In this document: positions 6,936-16,691 of the stretch, in pieces
Layout of the letters: every line of letters begins with the position of its first letter
How positions within the stretch are numbered: the first letter of the stretch is position 1
Assembly: GCA_902796035.1 (NCBI GenBank)
Contig: CADBNR010000021.1
Span: 1-60,108 of the forward strand
Length of the DNA stretch: 60,108 nt
Reading direction: 5' to 3'
From: an uncultured Bacteroidales bacterium
GTDB taxonomy: Bacteria > Bacteroidota > Bacteroidia > Bacteroidales > Muribaculaceae
Position numbers and translations under genes: made by a program
The notes under the pieces: generated by a model
Databases searched by the model: none
Seen by the model: only the letters and a program-made list of their open reading frames with translations
What the model was told of the DNA's origin: nothing

Positions 6936-8378
6936 TTACCAGCCGGGAAGCTGGGCGCGGTTCAGCACCGAAGGTGCGGTGAACACCGCCTTGAGGTGCG
7001 CCGGCGTGTTGCCGAAACCGTCGGCTTCCTCGCCCTTCTTGTGCTGGTCGTATGTATACCAGAGGGTGAAATAGCTCCAGTTGGCCCCTTCCTGCAGACA
7101 TTTGTCGGGATCGGGCAGATAACCTACCTCGGCCAATGCCACGGGCTTCATGTTCTTGCCCATGTTGCGTACGGCAACGTAGGCATCCTTGTGGCTCGAG
7201 TCGTCGCCGGCCTCGGGATAGAGGTCCACTCCGAGGATATCCACCACATCGTCGCCGGGATAGTCGGCGGCCATCTCCTGCTCTTTGCCGGCTGAATACT
7301 GCGCCGTCCACACCCATATCAGGTTATTCACGCCGTTCACGTTCACGATGCGGTCGTACATCAGCTTCCACAGCTGCTTGGTGTACTCACCGCCGTAACG
7401 TCCCCACCAGAACCAGGGGTTGTTGTACTCATAGCTGCCGGCAGCCTCGTGCAGCGGACGCCACAGCACCGCGATGCCGGCCGCCTCCAGCTTCTTGAAC
7501 ACGGCCGAAACCTTGTCAAGGTCCGCGAGTATGAATTCATGCTGCCACGTGCCTTCCTTCAGAGCCTCGCGGATGTCGAATTCGGTGGGTCCCTCCACAT
7601 TATCGCCGGGTACGCGCGCACCGTAGCGGTTGTAGTCCTTCTTGTCGTAGGCGTCCTTGTCGGTGGGTACGCGCCAGTGCCACATGTAGCCCACCAGACC
7701 GTGGGCGTTCCACTGGGTCTGCGCCGGCGTAATGTCGTTGTAGTCAATCCAGTTCTGGCCCGACTCGGGGAGATGGATGAAGTCGTAGCACGTCATGCCC
7801 GGGTAAACGCCGGTAATCTTGTAGATCCAGTCGGAGAAGTCGTTGTTGTTGTTCACGTTGGCCATGGCACCGGACACGATTTTCTTGCCGATGTTCTGCA
7901 CCAGGAACGCGTACACGTCTTTGGCAGCCTTGGTAGCATTGGGATTGACCAGTGCCATGTCGTCGACAGGAATGTTGCCGCCTTCGGTACGGAACTTGAC
8001 AGTCACCTCGTCGCAGAACTTCTCGGCGGCGATTGTCGCCACGCAACGGCGCGGCACGACGAATGTATAGTCAGCGCCTTCGCTGAGTGCGACGGTAGCC
8101 TTCAGTATCTTGTTGTCCTCGAGGACAGTGGGCACCTCAACGCCGTTAAGAGTGGCCTTGACGGTCTGGTTCAACGCGACAGGCTCCGAATACTCTACGG
8201 TAATCTCCTTCAGGTCGGCGCTGACAGTTGCGCCATCGGCCACAGACGTGGCCACGACGGAGGCCGGAGGCAGAGTGTTTGGCTCGTCCTTGACGTTATC
8301 GTCGTCGCAGGAGGTCAGCGTGCCGAACGACAACAGTGCGACGAGAGCCGGCATATATTTCTTTATGTTTGGGATCAT
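6936..8378 (-). CDS. Surface lipoprotein GH26 beta-mannanase
   Basis: A lipoprotein (signal peptide ending LTSC) with a bacterial Ig-like domain at residues ~35-130 and a GH26 catalytic domain from ~150 to the end. Catalytic glutamates appear in WRPLHEAAG (acid/base) and ALAEVGY (nucleophile), both classic GH26 contexts; aromatic runs such as NPWFWWGRYGG and MWHWR fit the substrate groove. GH26 enzymes mostly cut beta-1,4-mannan, so this protein probably makes the first endo-cuts at the cell surface. I chose ATG 8378 over TTG 8402 because the latter overlaps the preceding gene and 8378 still gives a full lipoprotein signal. Last gene of the susC-susD-SGBP-SGBP-GH26 operon. Other GH26 specificities (mixed-linkage glucan, xylan) cannot be excluded. 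Confidence 0.9.
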   Translation of the reverse strand: MIPNIKKYMPALVALLSFGTLTSCDDDNVKDEPNTLPPASVVATSVADGATVSADLKEITVEYSEPVALNQTVKATLNGVEVPTVLEDNKILKATVALSEGADYTFVVPRRCVATIAAEKFCDEVTVKFRTEGGNIPVDDMALVNPNATKAAKDVYAFLVQNIGKKIVSGAMANVNNNNDFSDWIYKITGVYPGMTCYDFIHLPESGQNWIDYNDITPAQTQWNAHGLVGYMWHWRVPTDKDAYDKKDYNRYGARVPGDNVEGPTEFDIREALKEGTWQHEFILADLDKVSAVFKKLEAAGIAVLWRPLHEAAGSYEYNNPWFWWGRYGGEYTKQLWKLMYDRIVNVNGVNNLIWVWTAQYSAGKEQEMAADYPGDDVVDILGVDLYPEAGDDSSHKDAYVAVRNMGKNMKPVALAEVGYLPDPDKCLQEGANWSYFTLWYTYDQHKKGEEADGFGNTPAHLKAVFTAPSVLNRAQLPGW

Positions 8379-8394
8379 GTTTTGAAAAAATAAT

Positions 8395-10335
8395 TTATTC
8401 AAGGGTTACTTTGGTCATCTTATATCCGGTACCGGTTATCACGAGGCCACCGTTGGCCACCAGGTCGTCAATGACAGCCTTTGAGAGCACATATTCGGCT
8501 ACGCCTCCCGCGGGAGTATCAACCTGACCGATTCCGGGCAACGCAGCCCAGTCCTGTCCATGGCGTACATCGACACACCACCATTCGCCGTCAGCGACGA
8601 GGGGCGTGCAGTAGATACGCAGTCTGGTGCCGGGCTTGACCGAGCTCCAGTCATATCCGCCCCAGGCCATATCCTGGTTGCCACCCCATCCGGTGTTGTC
8701 CCAATCACCGGTCCAGATCACCGTCTCGTTCGAAGCGTTGGGGTTGATTACGTCGTAAGTATAGCTGATCTCGCCGTTGCTTGAAATCAGAGTGACGGTG
8801 GTGTTCTTGGCGGCGTCAGCAGGCAGGTTTATGTAAAGGGTCTCCCCTGTCACGATGAACTGAACGTTCTGACCGTTGACCTTGACGGCCGTCAGCTTGT
8901 CGCCGTTCTTGATCTCGGCTTCCATTAACTGGCCGGCGTGCAGTTCTTCAGACTTCACGACGGTGATGTAGGCGCATTCGGGCAGCTTCACCTCAAGTTT
9001 CTGCGTGGTGACCTTCTCGTCATTCTTCATCACGAGGGTAATGGCACCCGAAGCAGCTGTGGGAGGAACGGTCACGGTTATCTTGTCGGCCGTAGCGTTC
9101 TTGGGTTCAAGCTTGGCGCCGCCTTCAAACACAATCTCCTTGACCAGGTCGAGGTTGCGGCCGTGAATTTCCAAAGCAGCGGCAGCCGCTACGGGATTCG
9201 GATTGAATGCCGTAACCTCAGGCTTGGCGGTAGCGGCCGCCACAGTCACGGTCTTGCCGCTCTTTAGATTCAGAACGATGTCGCCGCTCTGAGCCATCTC
9301 GGGCCACTTGGTAGTAATCTTCGTGGCAGTAATCTCGGGAGTAACGGCAGCTTCGACGCCGGGGAATACCATAGTCGTCACCTGATCCATGTTGACGCCA
9401 CGAACCGAGAACGCGTCGCCTGCGCGCAGATCCTTGGCCGGCTCAGCCACAAGCCCGGTGGGAACCACCACACCGATGTTGGCCACAGCCACCTTCACAC
9501 CCGAAGCGGGCACTGCGCAGATGGCACCGTCGCTGATGTCGCCGGGCAAGGTGAACCTGATCTTGCCGTCGGCATACTCGAAGTCAATCTCCTTGTTGGC
9601 GGGAGTCACTACCTTGCGAACCAGGTCGAGGTCGGTGCCCTCGATGGTGATGACGTCACCACCTTTGGCATCGGTGAGGTCCAAAGGCTTCACTACGGCG
9701 GGAAGAACAATCTCCACTTCCTGCTCGCTCTCGATGACGTTAGGCATAGCCTTGCCGTCGGAGATGGAGATTACGCCGCTGATGGCCTCCTCCGGAACGG
9801 TCAGCACAATCTCGTGACGCTCGTGCTTCTTGAAGTCGGCACCCTTCACTATGACGCTGTCGTTGAGGAACGAGAACCAAACCTCGTTGATAAGGTTAAG
9901 GTATTCACCTTTGATGGTGAGGTCGTTGCCGGGCTTTACGGGCGAAGGAACAATCTCCTCGATGCCGATGGGCTCGGTGTATGTAAGCATGGTCTTGGTC
10001 ACTATTTCGCCGTCGGGGTATGTCAGCGTCAGCTGACCCGGCTCAGCCTCCTGGGGGACCTTGATGCGGATCTCCTGCGGGTTGATCTGCTCTATGTCGG
10101 TGATAGGCTCGCAACCCGGTATCTGAATCTTGGTGATCTGATCCATGCCGGTGCCGAGGAAGCGGAGCTGACCGCCGCGCGCCACAGGCGAAGGACCGAA
10201 CACATTCAGGTTGACGCAGCCCTTATACTGATTGGTGTCGAAATTGTTGTCGTCGCTGCAGGAAGTCAGCACGGCGGAGCCGCCCGCTGCCAGTCCCATC
10301 ATCAGCCAGACTAAAAATTTACCTGATTTTTTCAT
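8395..10335 (-). CDS. Multi-IPT/TIG surface glycan-binding lipoprotein
   Basis: A 646-aa lipoprotein (LTSC near residue 28) built mainly from repeated IPT/TIG beta-sandwiches, at least five, each opening with a PxPV or equivalent turn then GxxLxIxGxxL (for example SPVKPGNDLTIKGEYLNLI and NPVAAAAALEIHGRNLDLV). The C-terminal ~110 residues form a different, tryptophan-rich beta domain (VIWTGDWDNTGWGG, EWWCVDVRHGQDW) that probably binds the glycan. The architecture fits the elongated surface glycan-binding proteins of Bacteroidota loci. I took ATG 10335; the upstream codon at 10341 is TTG. It lies between the second glycan-binding gene and the GH26 gene in the same operon. An intercistronic hairpin (10366-10389) precedes it. 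Confidence 0.85.
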   Translation of the reverse strand: MKKSGKFLVWLMMGLAAGGSAVLTSCSDDNNFDTNQYKGCVNLNVFGPSPVARGGQLRFLGTGMDQITKIQIPGCEPITDIEQINPQEIRIKVPQEAEPGQLTLTYPDGEIVTKTMLTYTEPIGIEEIVPSPVKPGNDLTIKGEYLNLINEVWFSFLNDSVIVKGADFKKHERHEIVLTVPEEAISGVISISDGKAMPNVIESEQEVEIVLPAVVKPLDLTDAKGGDVITIEGTDLDLVRKVVTPANKEIDFEYADGKIRFTLPGDISDGAICAVPASGVKVAVANIGVVVPTGLVAEPAKDLRAGDAFSVRGVNMDQVTTMVFPGVEAAVTPEITATKITTKWPEMAQSGDIVLNLKSGKTVTVAAATAKPEVTAFNPNPVAAAAALEIHGRNLDLVKEIVFEGGAKLEPKNATADKITVTVPPTAASGAITLVMKNDEKVTTQKLEVKLPECAYITVVKSEELHAGQLMEAEIKNGDKLTAVKVNGQNVQFIVTGETLYINLPADAAKNTTVTLISSNGEISYTYDVINPNASNETVIWTGDWDNTGWGGNQDMAWGGYDWSSVKPGTRLRIYCTPLVADGEWWCVDVRHGQDWAALPGIGQVDTPAGGVAEYVLSKAVIDDLVANGGLVITGTGYKMTKVTLE

Positions 10336-10365
10336 TTTCAATGTTATCTTTTTGGTCGTTGCGCT

Positions 10366-10389
10366 TCCTGCGGTCGTTACACCGCAGGA
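10366..10389 (-). other. Intercistronic stem-loop in the mannan operon
   Basis: TCCTGCGGT (10366-10374) and ACCGCAGGA (10381-10389) form a perfect 9-bp stem with a 6-nt loop between the two glycan-binding genes. On the minus strand it is followed by an A-rich stretch, not a U tract, so it is more likely an mRNA-stability or processing structure than a terminator. Confidence 0.6.
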
Positions 10390-10408
10390 GGCGTACCAAT
10401 GACTGATG

Positions 10409-11749
10409 TTACTTCTTCACGACGCGGATGTTGTCGATTCGGAGGATTGGCGTGCAGTCCACGCCGGTCCATACGGCGTTGGCGCCGTCGGTGGTGTCCA
10501 CCCACAGGAAAATCTGCAGGTTGGCGAAGTCGCTCACCTCGGAGGGTACAGACTTGGCGGCCTTGGCGTCGGCACCGTAGGTCAGCTCGCTGAGCGGATA
10601 CACCACGGTGACCCACTTACCTTTGGTTGTGTAAGGCGTAGCCTCGGTCCAGGGCTTCCAGAGACCGCGTCCCCAGCCGGCCACCTGCTTTAGGTAGTCG
10701 TTGTTCGCACCGGCCACCTTGTTGCCGAACACATCGGTGCCGGCATTACCCATCGACACCTTGTCCGTACCGGAGAAGATGATCTGCATGGGGTTTGCCT
10801 GCCATGCGCCGTTTTCGGGCACGAAAAGTTCGAACTTGAGCACCTTGTTGTTGAAGTCGCTGAAATCGGCGATGTCGAACAGACGTGCACCCTCACGCTC
10901 GGGATAATCTGTGGGCGTGTTCCAGCTGCCCGCCCAGTACTCGAAGCTGAACTTGCCGTCGTCCCAGCCGCCGGCCGCCAATGTGGTGGAGCCGTCGCCG
11001 AGCTGAACGTAGTTGCCCGAGATACCGTCTTCGTTCTGTATGGGCTGGTTGTGCCAGCCGTGGTTTGTCAGTCCGGTCTGGCCGTCGAAGTCGAACAGCA
11101 TTCCGTTGGTGTCCATATAGTTGAACCCGGACTCGCCCTCGCCGTAGATCGAGCTGATCACTATGGGGCCCTCATGAGTACCCTCGGGCACCTCGACTAC
11201 AAGCTGCTCCTGGGCTATGCTCTTGATCTTGGCCTCAATGTCGCCGGGGAAGACGACCTTCAGGGGCACGTTGGGGTCGTTGGCGAAGTAAGCGCCGTTG
11301 ATCACCATCTCCTCGCCCGCGCGGGCATATTCGCAGCTCACGTCGTCGATACGCGGTGCCGGCACGAATACGTTGAACTCATAGTCAACCGTAGTGCCCT
11401 TGCTGGTGATGAACCGTGCGATATTGGTAACCTCGCCGGGGAGGTTGTTGGGGATGTCCACGATGATGGTATGGCTCGTCACCATATTGGGATTGAGCTT
11501 CGCCTTCTGGTCGTTGAACCATACCTGCTGCACATCGCCCATGTTGTCGCCCACGAAGCATACGCGGGCTCCAAGGGAGGCGCTGACCAGGAGAGAGTCG
11601 CTTTTGTCGATGTCACAGCTGCGGGCATACTTGATGACGGGGGTCTTGCCCTTGTCGTGTTCGGCGTCCGTCTGCTCGCACGAGCTCAGAGCGCCGCCCA
11701 GCACCAAGGCCCCGATTGACAGCATTCCTATCTTTATTATCTTGTTCAT
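10409..11749 (-). CDS. Surface glycan-binding lipoprotein (SGBP-B type)
   Basis: A 446-aa lipoprotein (LSSC near residue 24) with two IPT/TIG domains (about residues 40-220; PAPRIDDVSCEYARAGEEMVINGAYF starts the second) and a C-terminal carbohydrate-binding beta-sandwich from ~225 (LFDFDGQTGLTNHGWHN, FEYWAGSWNTPTDYP, GWGRGLWKPW). That C-terminal domain resembles the binding domain of xyloglucan SGBP-B, so a glycan-capturing role next to SusCD is likely. ATG 11749 chosen; the codon at 11761 is TTG. It follows susD by about 30 bp and precedes the multi-IPT gene. Ligand identity (mannan) is inferred only from the GH26 neighbour. Confidence 0.88.
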   Translation of the reverse strand: MNKIIKIGMLSIGALVLGGALSSCEQTDAEHDKGKTPVIKYARSCDIDKSDSLLVSASLGARVCFVGDNMGDVQQVWFNDQKAKLNPNMVTSHTIIVDIPNNLPGEVTNIARFITSKGTTVDYEFNVFVPAPRIDDVSCEYARAGEEMVINGAYFANDPNVPLKVVFPGDIEAKIKSIAQEQLVVEVPEGTHEGPIVISSIYGEGESGFNYMDTNGMLFDFDGQTGLTNHGWHNQPIQNEDGISGNYVQLGDGSTTLAAGGWDDGKFSFEYWAGSWNTPTDYPEREGARLFDIADFSDFNNKVLKFELFVPENGAWQANPMQIIFSGTDKVSMGNAGTDVFGNKVAGANNDYLKQVAGWGRGLWKPWTEATPYTTKGKWVTVVYPLSELTYGADAKAAKSVPSEVSDFANLQIFLWVDTTDGANAVWTGVDCTPILRIDNIRVVKK

Positions 11750-11779
11750 GTTCTTAATCAATTTAGGGGTTAGTGCTTG

Positions 11780-13462
11780 TTATTCAGCATAGTAGTCCAC
11801 GGGGTCGAGACCCATCATGGGTGACGAGCTGGTCACGGCTGCAGGCACGGGAGCCTGGAACGCGCTTGCGGTGATCATGATGGGATTGTACATTGCGCCA
11901 TCGTCGGTGCTGCTCACCATCTTGTAGTTGGCGGGATCGTTCTCCTGGGTCTTGTCGAGGTTGCCGTTGGGAATGTACATCGCGCAACGGTTTATGCCGG
12001 TGCCGAAGCCGTTGTTAAGCCACTCCAGAGCCTTGGCATCTCCCACGCGGTAACGGTAGCGCTGGGTATCGAACCATGTCTGGCTCTCGAAGGCCAGCTC
12101 GCGGCGACGCTCTTTCAGCAGCTCCTCGTAAGTCACGCTGTTTGCCTCGGGCACGCCGGCACGCTGACGCACCATGTTGTAATACTTCATGGCCGTGGCG
12201 TCCGAAGTCCGGTCGGCCGCGCCCATCACTGCCTCCACGTATGTCAGATATACATCGGCCAGACGCATCAGGTAGATGTTGTTGGCGGCATCCTGGTTGA
12301 TACCCACCATACCGTCGCAGTCGGCGCCCTTGCCGATCAGGTATTTCTTGATGTGGGCGTTCATCTCTATGCGGCCCTCGATTTCTTCGCCGGCAGCATC
12401 GCGGTTGATCAGCTTATAGGTGTAACCACCCTGAGCCGTAGCCAGCTTGGGATAGAAGTCGCCCTGGGTCATATACACCCACTTGCGGCGCTTATCGCCT
12501 TCCTCATACATTTTCTGTAGCGAGATTGTGGGGCCTTTGCCGCCACCCCACTGCTGGTCGGCTATGAGCGCGCTGCGGCTCCACGCCACGTTGCGCGCAT
12601 TGCCGAAGGAGTAACCCTGCACGGCGCACTGTATGGCCAGGATGGACTCCGGACCGTTGTTGGCCGGAACGTCAAACAGCGTGGAATAGTCTATCTCGGT
12701 CAGAGCCTGAGTGTTGGTGATTACATCCAGAGCGTCGGCGGCTGCCTTCTTGTAGAGGGCGTCGCGATCCAGGCCGAGGTCGGAGTGCTGAGCCATTGTC
12801 ACCGCTAACTTGGCGCGCAGAGCGCGGGCCTTGCGCTTGGTCAGACGGTATGCGTCGGTGTCTGTCTCGGGGAGGTTGTCAACCGCGAAGTCCAGGTCCT
12901 CCATTGCGAAACGGTAAACGCTGGCCTGGGTGTTACGGGGCTTCTCGAAGTTGCCGGCGCCTATGTCGGCCGAGTTATTCTCCACGATGGGCACGTCGCG
13001 CCATACCTCGGTCAGCATATAGTACGCGTATCCACGGATGCCGCGAGCTTCGGCCACGGCGTGGGTGATGTCGGCTTCGGTGATGGAGCCGCTGCATACC
13101 GGCGGAATGTCGTTGATGATGGAGTTGCAGAACAGGATCACGTTGTACAGACCCTTCCAGCCCTCGTTGATATAGGGATTGGTGGGAGTGTATGTACCGA
13201 AGTACCACTGGCCTTCCTGGTCGTAGGTGTAGTACAGGTCGCCGTTTATCATGTCCATCTTCCACTGGAAGTTCATGTGGAAGTTTGACCACGTCTTGGA
13301 CGCATAGAGCGTCATGGTGGTGGAGCGCAGATTCTCGGGAGTAGTGTAGAACGTCTCCAGCACGGGCTTGTCGGCGGGGTTTACGGTCAGGAAGTCGTCG
13401 CACGACGTCATGAATCCGCCCAGGGCAAGCGCGGCCACACCGCTCAATATTATATTCTTCAT
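11780..13462 (-). CDS. SusD/RagB-family glycan-binding lipoprotein
   Basis: A 560-aa lipoprotein (MTSC, then DDFLTVNPADKPVLETFYTTPENL) with the SusD/RagB signature throughout, including the TPR-like segment AEARGIRGYAYYMLTEVW, the N-terminal SusD block, and the C-terminal YYNMVRQRAGVPE and KERRRELAFESQTWFDTQRY motifs. SusD lids the SusC barrel and hands oligosaccharides to it. It lies 19 bp downstream of susC, the standard arrangement. The C-terminal DPVDYYAE is unremarkable. The glycan is predicted to be mannan from the GH26 gene in the operon. Confidence 0.96.
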   Translation of the reverse strand: MKNIILSGVAALALGGFMTSCDDFLTVNPADKPVLETFYTTPENLRSTTMTLYASKTWSNFHMNFQWKMDMINGDLYYTYDQEGQWYFGTYTPTNPYINEGWKGLYNVILFCNSIINDIPPVCSGSITEADITHAVAEARGIRGYAYYMLTEVWRDVPIVENNSADIGAGNFEKPRNTQASVYRFAMEDLDFAVDNLPETDTDAYRLTKRKARALRAKLAVTMAQHSDLGLDRDALYKKAAADALDVITNTQALTEIDYSTLFDVPANNGPESILAIQCAVQGYSFGNARNVAWSRSALIADQQWGGGKGPTISLQKMYEEGDKRRKWVYMTQGDFYPKLATAQGGYTYKLINRDAAGEEIEGRIEMNAHIKKYLIGKGADCDGMVGINQDAANNIYLMRLADVYLTYVEAVMGAADRTSDATAMKYYNMVRQRAGVPEANSVTYEELLKERRRELAFESQTWFDTQRYRYRVGDAKALEWLNNGFGTGINRCAMYIPNGNLDKTQENDPANYKMVSSTDDGAMYNPIMITASAFQAPVPAAVTSSSPMMGLDPVDYYAE

Positions 13463-13481
13463 TTGTGTTGTGCTCTTTAGA

Positions 13482-16400
13482 TTAGAATGTTAAATTCACA
13501 CCTACGGTGTAGGTTCGCGGTGTAGGATAGCGACCACGGTCGATATTCTGCAGCAGCGAGCTCTGGTTGAAGGCACCGATTTCAGGATCGTAACCCTTGT
13601 ATTTGGTGAAAGTATATACGTTCTGGCAGTTGAAGTAAACGCGGGCCTGCTTGATGAATGCCTTGTGCAGCCATTTGTTCGGCAGGTTCCATGCCAGCGA
13701 GATGTTCTGTATGCGCAGATACGTTCCGTCTTCTATCCAGCGGTCGGACATACGGTTGTTGCCGTTCACATCCAGGTTGGAGAAACGGGGCACACCGTTG
13801 TGACCCTCCTTAAGACGTACGTTGCTGATGGTCTCGGCTGCGTTGGGGTCGATCAGCTCGGTCTGAGCGCGGTTCAGCACGCGTGTGCTCTGGTTGTCCC
13901 AGATGGAGTTGAGTCCCTCGGTGCGGAAGCGCGACCAGTTGAGGATGTCGCCGCCGAACTGGCCCTGCAGGCCGATGTTAAGCTCGAAGTCCTTCCAGGT
14001 GAAGGTATTGGTCCATCCGTATGTCAACAGCGGATTGGGGTCGCCGATAACCTTCTGGTCCTTGTCGTCGATGACGCCGTCGCCGTTCCGGTCCTTGAAC
14101 TTGATGTCGCCTACCCATGCGCCGGACACCTTGTCAATCTTGTTGGCGTAGGGCACGTTGCCGCCGGTCTGGGTGGCGTGGGCGATGATGTCGGCCTCGT
14201 CGCGGAACAGTCCTTCGGTCTCATAGCCGTAGAACACACCCATGGGCTGTCCTACCTTGAACATGGTACAGGTCTGGAACGCGGCGTACCAGTCGACGTT
14301 GCCGTAGATGACCTGGCTGTCGTCGTTGAGAGCCACAATCTTGTTCTTGTTGTGCGACAGCGTGATGCCTGAGAACCAGCGGAAGTTCTTGGTGATGACG
14401 GGGCGTGCGTTGAACTGTACGTCCACACCCACGTTGCGGGTCTGTCCCACGTTGGCGTATGGAGGAGCTATGGAGCCCCAGCTGTCGTCTACGGAGGGAC
14501 CCATGTAGCTGGGCACGAACACCTGCATCAGCAGGTCCTTGGTCTGCTTGCGGTAGACATCCACGGTCAGCTCGATGCGGTTGTCGAGTGCCGCGAAATC
14601 AAGACCGACGTTATACTGTTCGGATGCCTCCCACTTCAGGTCGGGGTTCGAGAGGTTCTGAGGATAATATGCGGTTCCGTTGGGTGTCAGCATCGTCGCA
14701 AGCGCCGAACCGTAACGATAGGTTGCGATGTTGGAGTTACCCACCTGACCGTAACCGAGACGCAGCTTCAGGTTGTTGAGCCAGTAGGCCTTCTCCATGA
14801 ACTTCTCGTTGCTGATGCGCCATGCCAGCGCCACCGAGGGGAACGTACCCCACTTCTTGTTGGCACCAAACTTGGAGGATCCGTCGCGACGTACCGTGAC
14901 AGTAGCTAAGTAACGCTGGTCGAAGGCATAATTTGCACGCGCGAACACGGATGCCGTGGTCTGCGCGTCCTTCCATCCCTGGTTGCTTACAAACTCGCCG
15001 TCCTCGCCCATCACGAAGATGTCGTCGGTCAGGAAGTTCTTCTTGATGATCGACGTACCGTTCCACGCCGCGCGCGAAACCTCGAAGCCGACCATGGCGG
15101 TTATGTCGTGTACGTCCTTGACGGTCTGGTGATAGGTCAGATAGTCCTTCTGCATCCAGTAGAAGTTGTGGTCCTCACGCTGCATCATCTGGTTGATGTT
15201 GTTTTCCACGACACCGAACTTATAACGAGGAATGTAGGACTTGTTCTGGTTCTGGGATGCGTCGAAGGCGAACTCCGCGCGGAAGTTGAAATACTTCAGG
15301 AAATCCACGCTGCCGTAGAAGTTACCCATCACCTGCTGGCGAAGCAGCTTGTTGTTGGTCTCCAGAGCCAGTGCCACGGGGTTCCATGTGGAAGCGCCGT
15401 TCACGGTGTTGGGACCTGCCCAGTTGCCGTCGAAGTCACGCACGGGCACGGAGGGCATCATGGTCATGGCCTGCATGATGACGCCGTCCGAGCCGTCCTG
15501 ACGGGTGATGGTCTCGTCGGTGCGCGTGTAAGCTAACGAACCGCCGAAGCGCAGCCAGTCCGTAACCTTCTGGTCGATGTTGAAACGGGTGTTGAAGCGG
15601 TTGAAGTCAGATCCGATGATGATACCCTGCTGGTCCATCCAGCCGGCCGAAAGGGCGTACTGTGTCTTGTCGTTGCCACCGTCCATTCCGAACTGATAGC
15701 TCTGCATGAACGCGGTGCGGTAGATCTCATCCTGCCAGTCCGTTCCGCGGCCCAGCAGCGAGATGTCGCTGTAAGTGTCATCGTAGTTCGTGCCGCTGAG
15801 CACGCCCTCGCTAAGAAGCTGGTTCTGATATGTGGCGTATTCGCGGAGGTTCATCATGTCAAGCTTCTTGGCAACCTGCTGCCAGGCCACGTAAGCGTCG
15901 AGGTGTATATTGGTGCGTCCGGCCGATCCGCGGCGTGTAGTCACGATCACGACACCGTTGGCACCTGCCGCACCATATATGGCGCAGGCCGAGGCATCCT
16001 TAAGGACGTCGATGCTGACGATATCGCTCGGGGCGATGGCTGCCAACGGGTTGACGGTAGTCTGTCCGTTAGATCCGCCCATCCAGTCGAAACCCTGGAT
16101 GGAGTTGGAAGTGCTCATGGGCACACCGTCTATGATATAAAGGGGCTCGTTGGAGGAGTTGAGCGAACTTGCACCACGGATACGGATTGAAGTCGCTCCG
16201 CCGGGGGCACCGGAGTTGGATGTTACCTGCACACCGGCCATCTTGCCCTGCAGCATCTGGTCGGCGTTGGTCACTACGGTCTGACGCATCTGGTCCTCGG
16301 ACAGCGAAGCCACCGAACCGGTCACGTCCGAACGCTTCTGCGTACCGTAACCCACTACCACTACCTCGCTCAGTGTGGCGGCGTCCTCCTTAAGACGGAT

Positions 16401-16691
16401 GGTCACGTCGGTCTGCCCTTTCAGGTCGTAGGTCTGTGTGGTCATGCCCACATACGACACTACAAGCTGAGACTTGTTGCTCTTTACATTGACTTTGAAC
16501 TTACCGTCGATGTCTGTAGCCGTCCCGTTACCGGGCACGCCTTTCTCCATCACGGTGGCGCCTATCACCGGCTCGCCGGTGTCGTCGATGACCGTTCCCT
16601 GCACCGCTACCTGCGCCATTGCCGCACTTGTGGTGCCACAGAGAACCAACGCCACCAACGCGTGTGTCACACGTTTGAAAATCGTTCTCAT
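13482..16691 (-). CDS. SusC/RagA TonB-dependent outer-membrane transporter
   Basis: A 1069-aa SusC-type transporter: signal peptide ending AMAQ, N-terminal carboxypeptidase-regulatory-like domain (VQGTVIDDTGEPVIGATVMEKG), the signature LSEVVVVGYGTQKRSDVTGSV, plug domain (DQMLQGKMAGVQVTSNSGAPG, LYIIDGVP, DVLKDASACAIYGAAGANGV) and a long beta-barrel ending PRTYTVGVNLTF. It imports oligosaccharides with TonB energy, possibly from the TonB operon at the end of this window. There is no extra signalling (STN) domain at the N-terminus, so it is not of the anti-sigma-coupled type. First gene of the operon. A -7 box (TAACTTTG) lies about 170 bp upstream without a -33 partner. No susR, HTCS or ECF regulator is adjacent. 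Confidence 0.97.
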   Translation of the reverse strand: MRTIFKRVTHALVALVLCGTTSAAMAQVAVQGTVIDDTGEPVIGATVMEKGVPGNGTATDIDGKFKVNVKSNKSQLVVSYVGMTTQTYDLKGQTDVTIRLKEDAATLSEVVVVGYGTQKRSDVTGSVASLSEDQMRQTVVTNADQMLQGKMAGVQVTSNSGAPGGATSIRIRGASSLNSSNEPLYIIDGVPMSTSNSIQGFDWMGGSNGQTTVNPLAAIAPSDIVSIDVLKDASACAIYGAAGANGVVIVTTRRGSAGRTNIHLDAYVAWQQVAKKLDMMNLREYATYQNQLLSEGVLSGTNYDDTYSDISLLGRGTDWQDEIYRTAFMQSYQFGMDGGNDKTQYALSAGWMDQQGIIIGSDFNRFNTRFNIDQKVTDWLRFGGSLAYTRTDETITRQDGSDGVIMQAMTMMPSVPVRDFDGNWAGPNTVNGASTWNPVALALETNNKLLRQQVMGNFYGSVDFLKYFNFRAEFAFDASQNQNKSYIPRYKFGVVENNINQMMQREDHNFYWMQKDYLTYHQTVKDVHDITAMVGFEVSRAAWNGTSIIKKNFLTDDIFVMGEDGEFVSNQGWKDAQTTASVFARANYAFDQRYLATVTVRRDGSSKFGANKKWGTFPSVALAWRISNEKFMEKAYWLNNLKLRLGYGQVGNSNIATYRYGSALATMLTPNGTAYYPQNLSNPDLKWEASEQYNVGLDFAALDNRIELTVDVYRKQTKDLLMQVFVPSYMGPSVDDSWGSIAPPYANVGQTRNVGVDVQFNARPVITKNFRWFSGITLSHNKNKIVALNDDSQVIYGNVDWYAAFQTCTMFKVGQPMGVFYGYETEGLFRDEADIIAHATQTGGNVPYANKIDKVSGAWVGDIKFKDRNGDGVIDDKDQKVIGDPNPLLTYGWTNTFTWKDFELNIGLQGQFGGDILNWSRFRTEGLNSIWDNQSTRVLNRAQTELIDPNAAETISNVRLKEGHNGVPRFSNLDVNGNNRMSDRWIEDGTYLRIQNISLAWNLPNKWLHKAFIKQARVYFNCQNVYTFTKYKGYDPEIGAFNQSSLLQNIDRGRYPTPRTYTVGVNLTF

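Noticed and set aside
6820-7317. 165-aa arginine-rich minus ORF and several others inside the mannan operon (for example 7449-8393 plus)
   Set aside because: These lie opposite or out of frame of the GH26 gene with typical GC-rich shadow composition.
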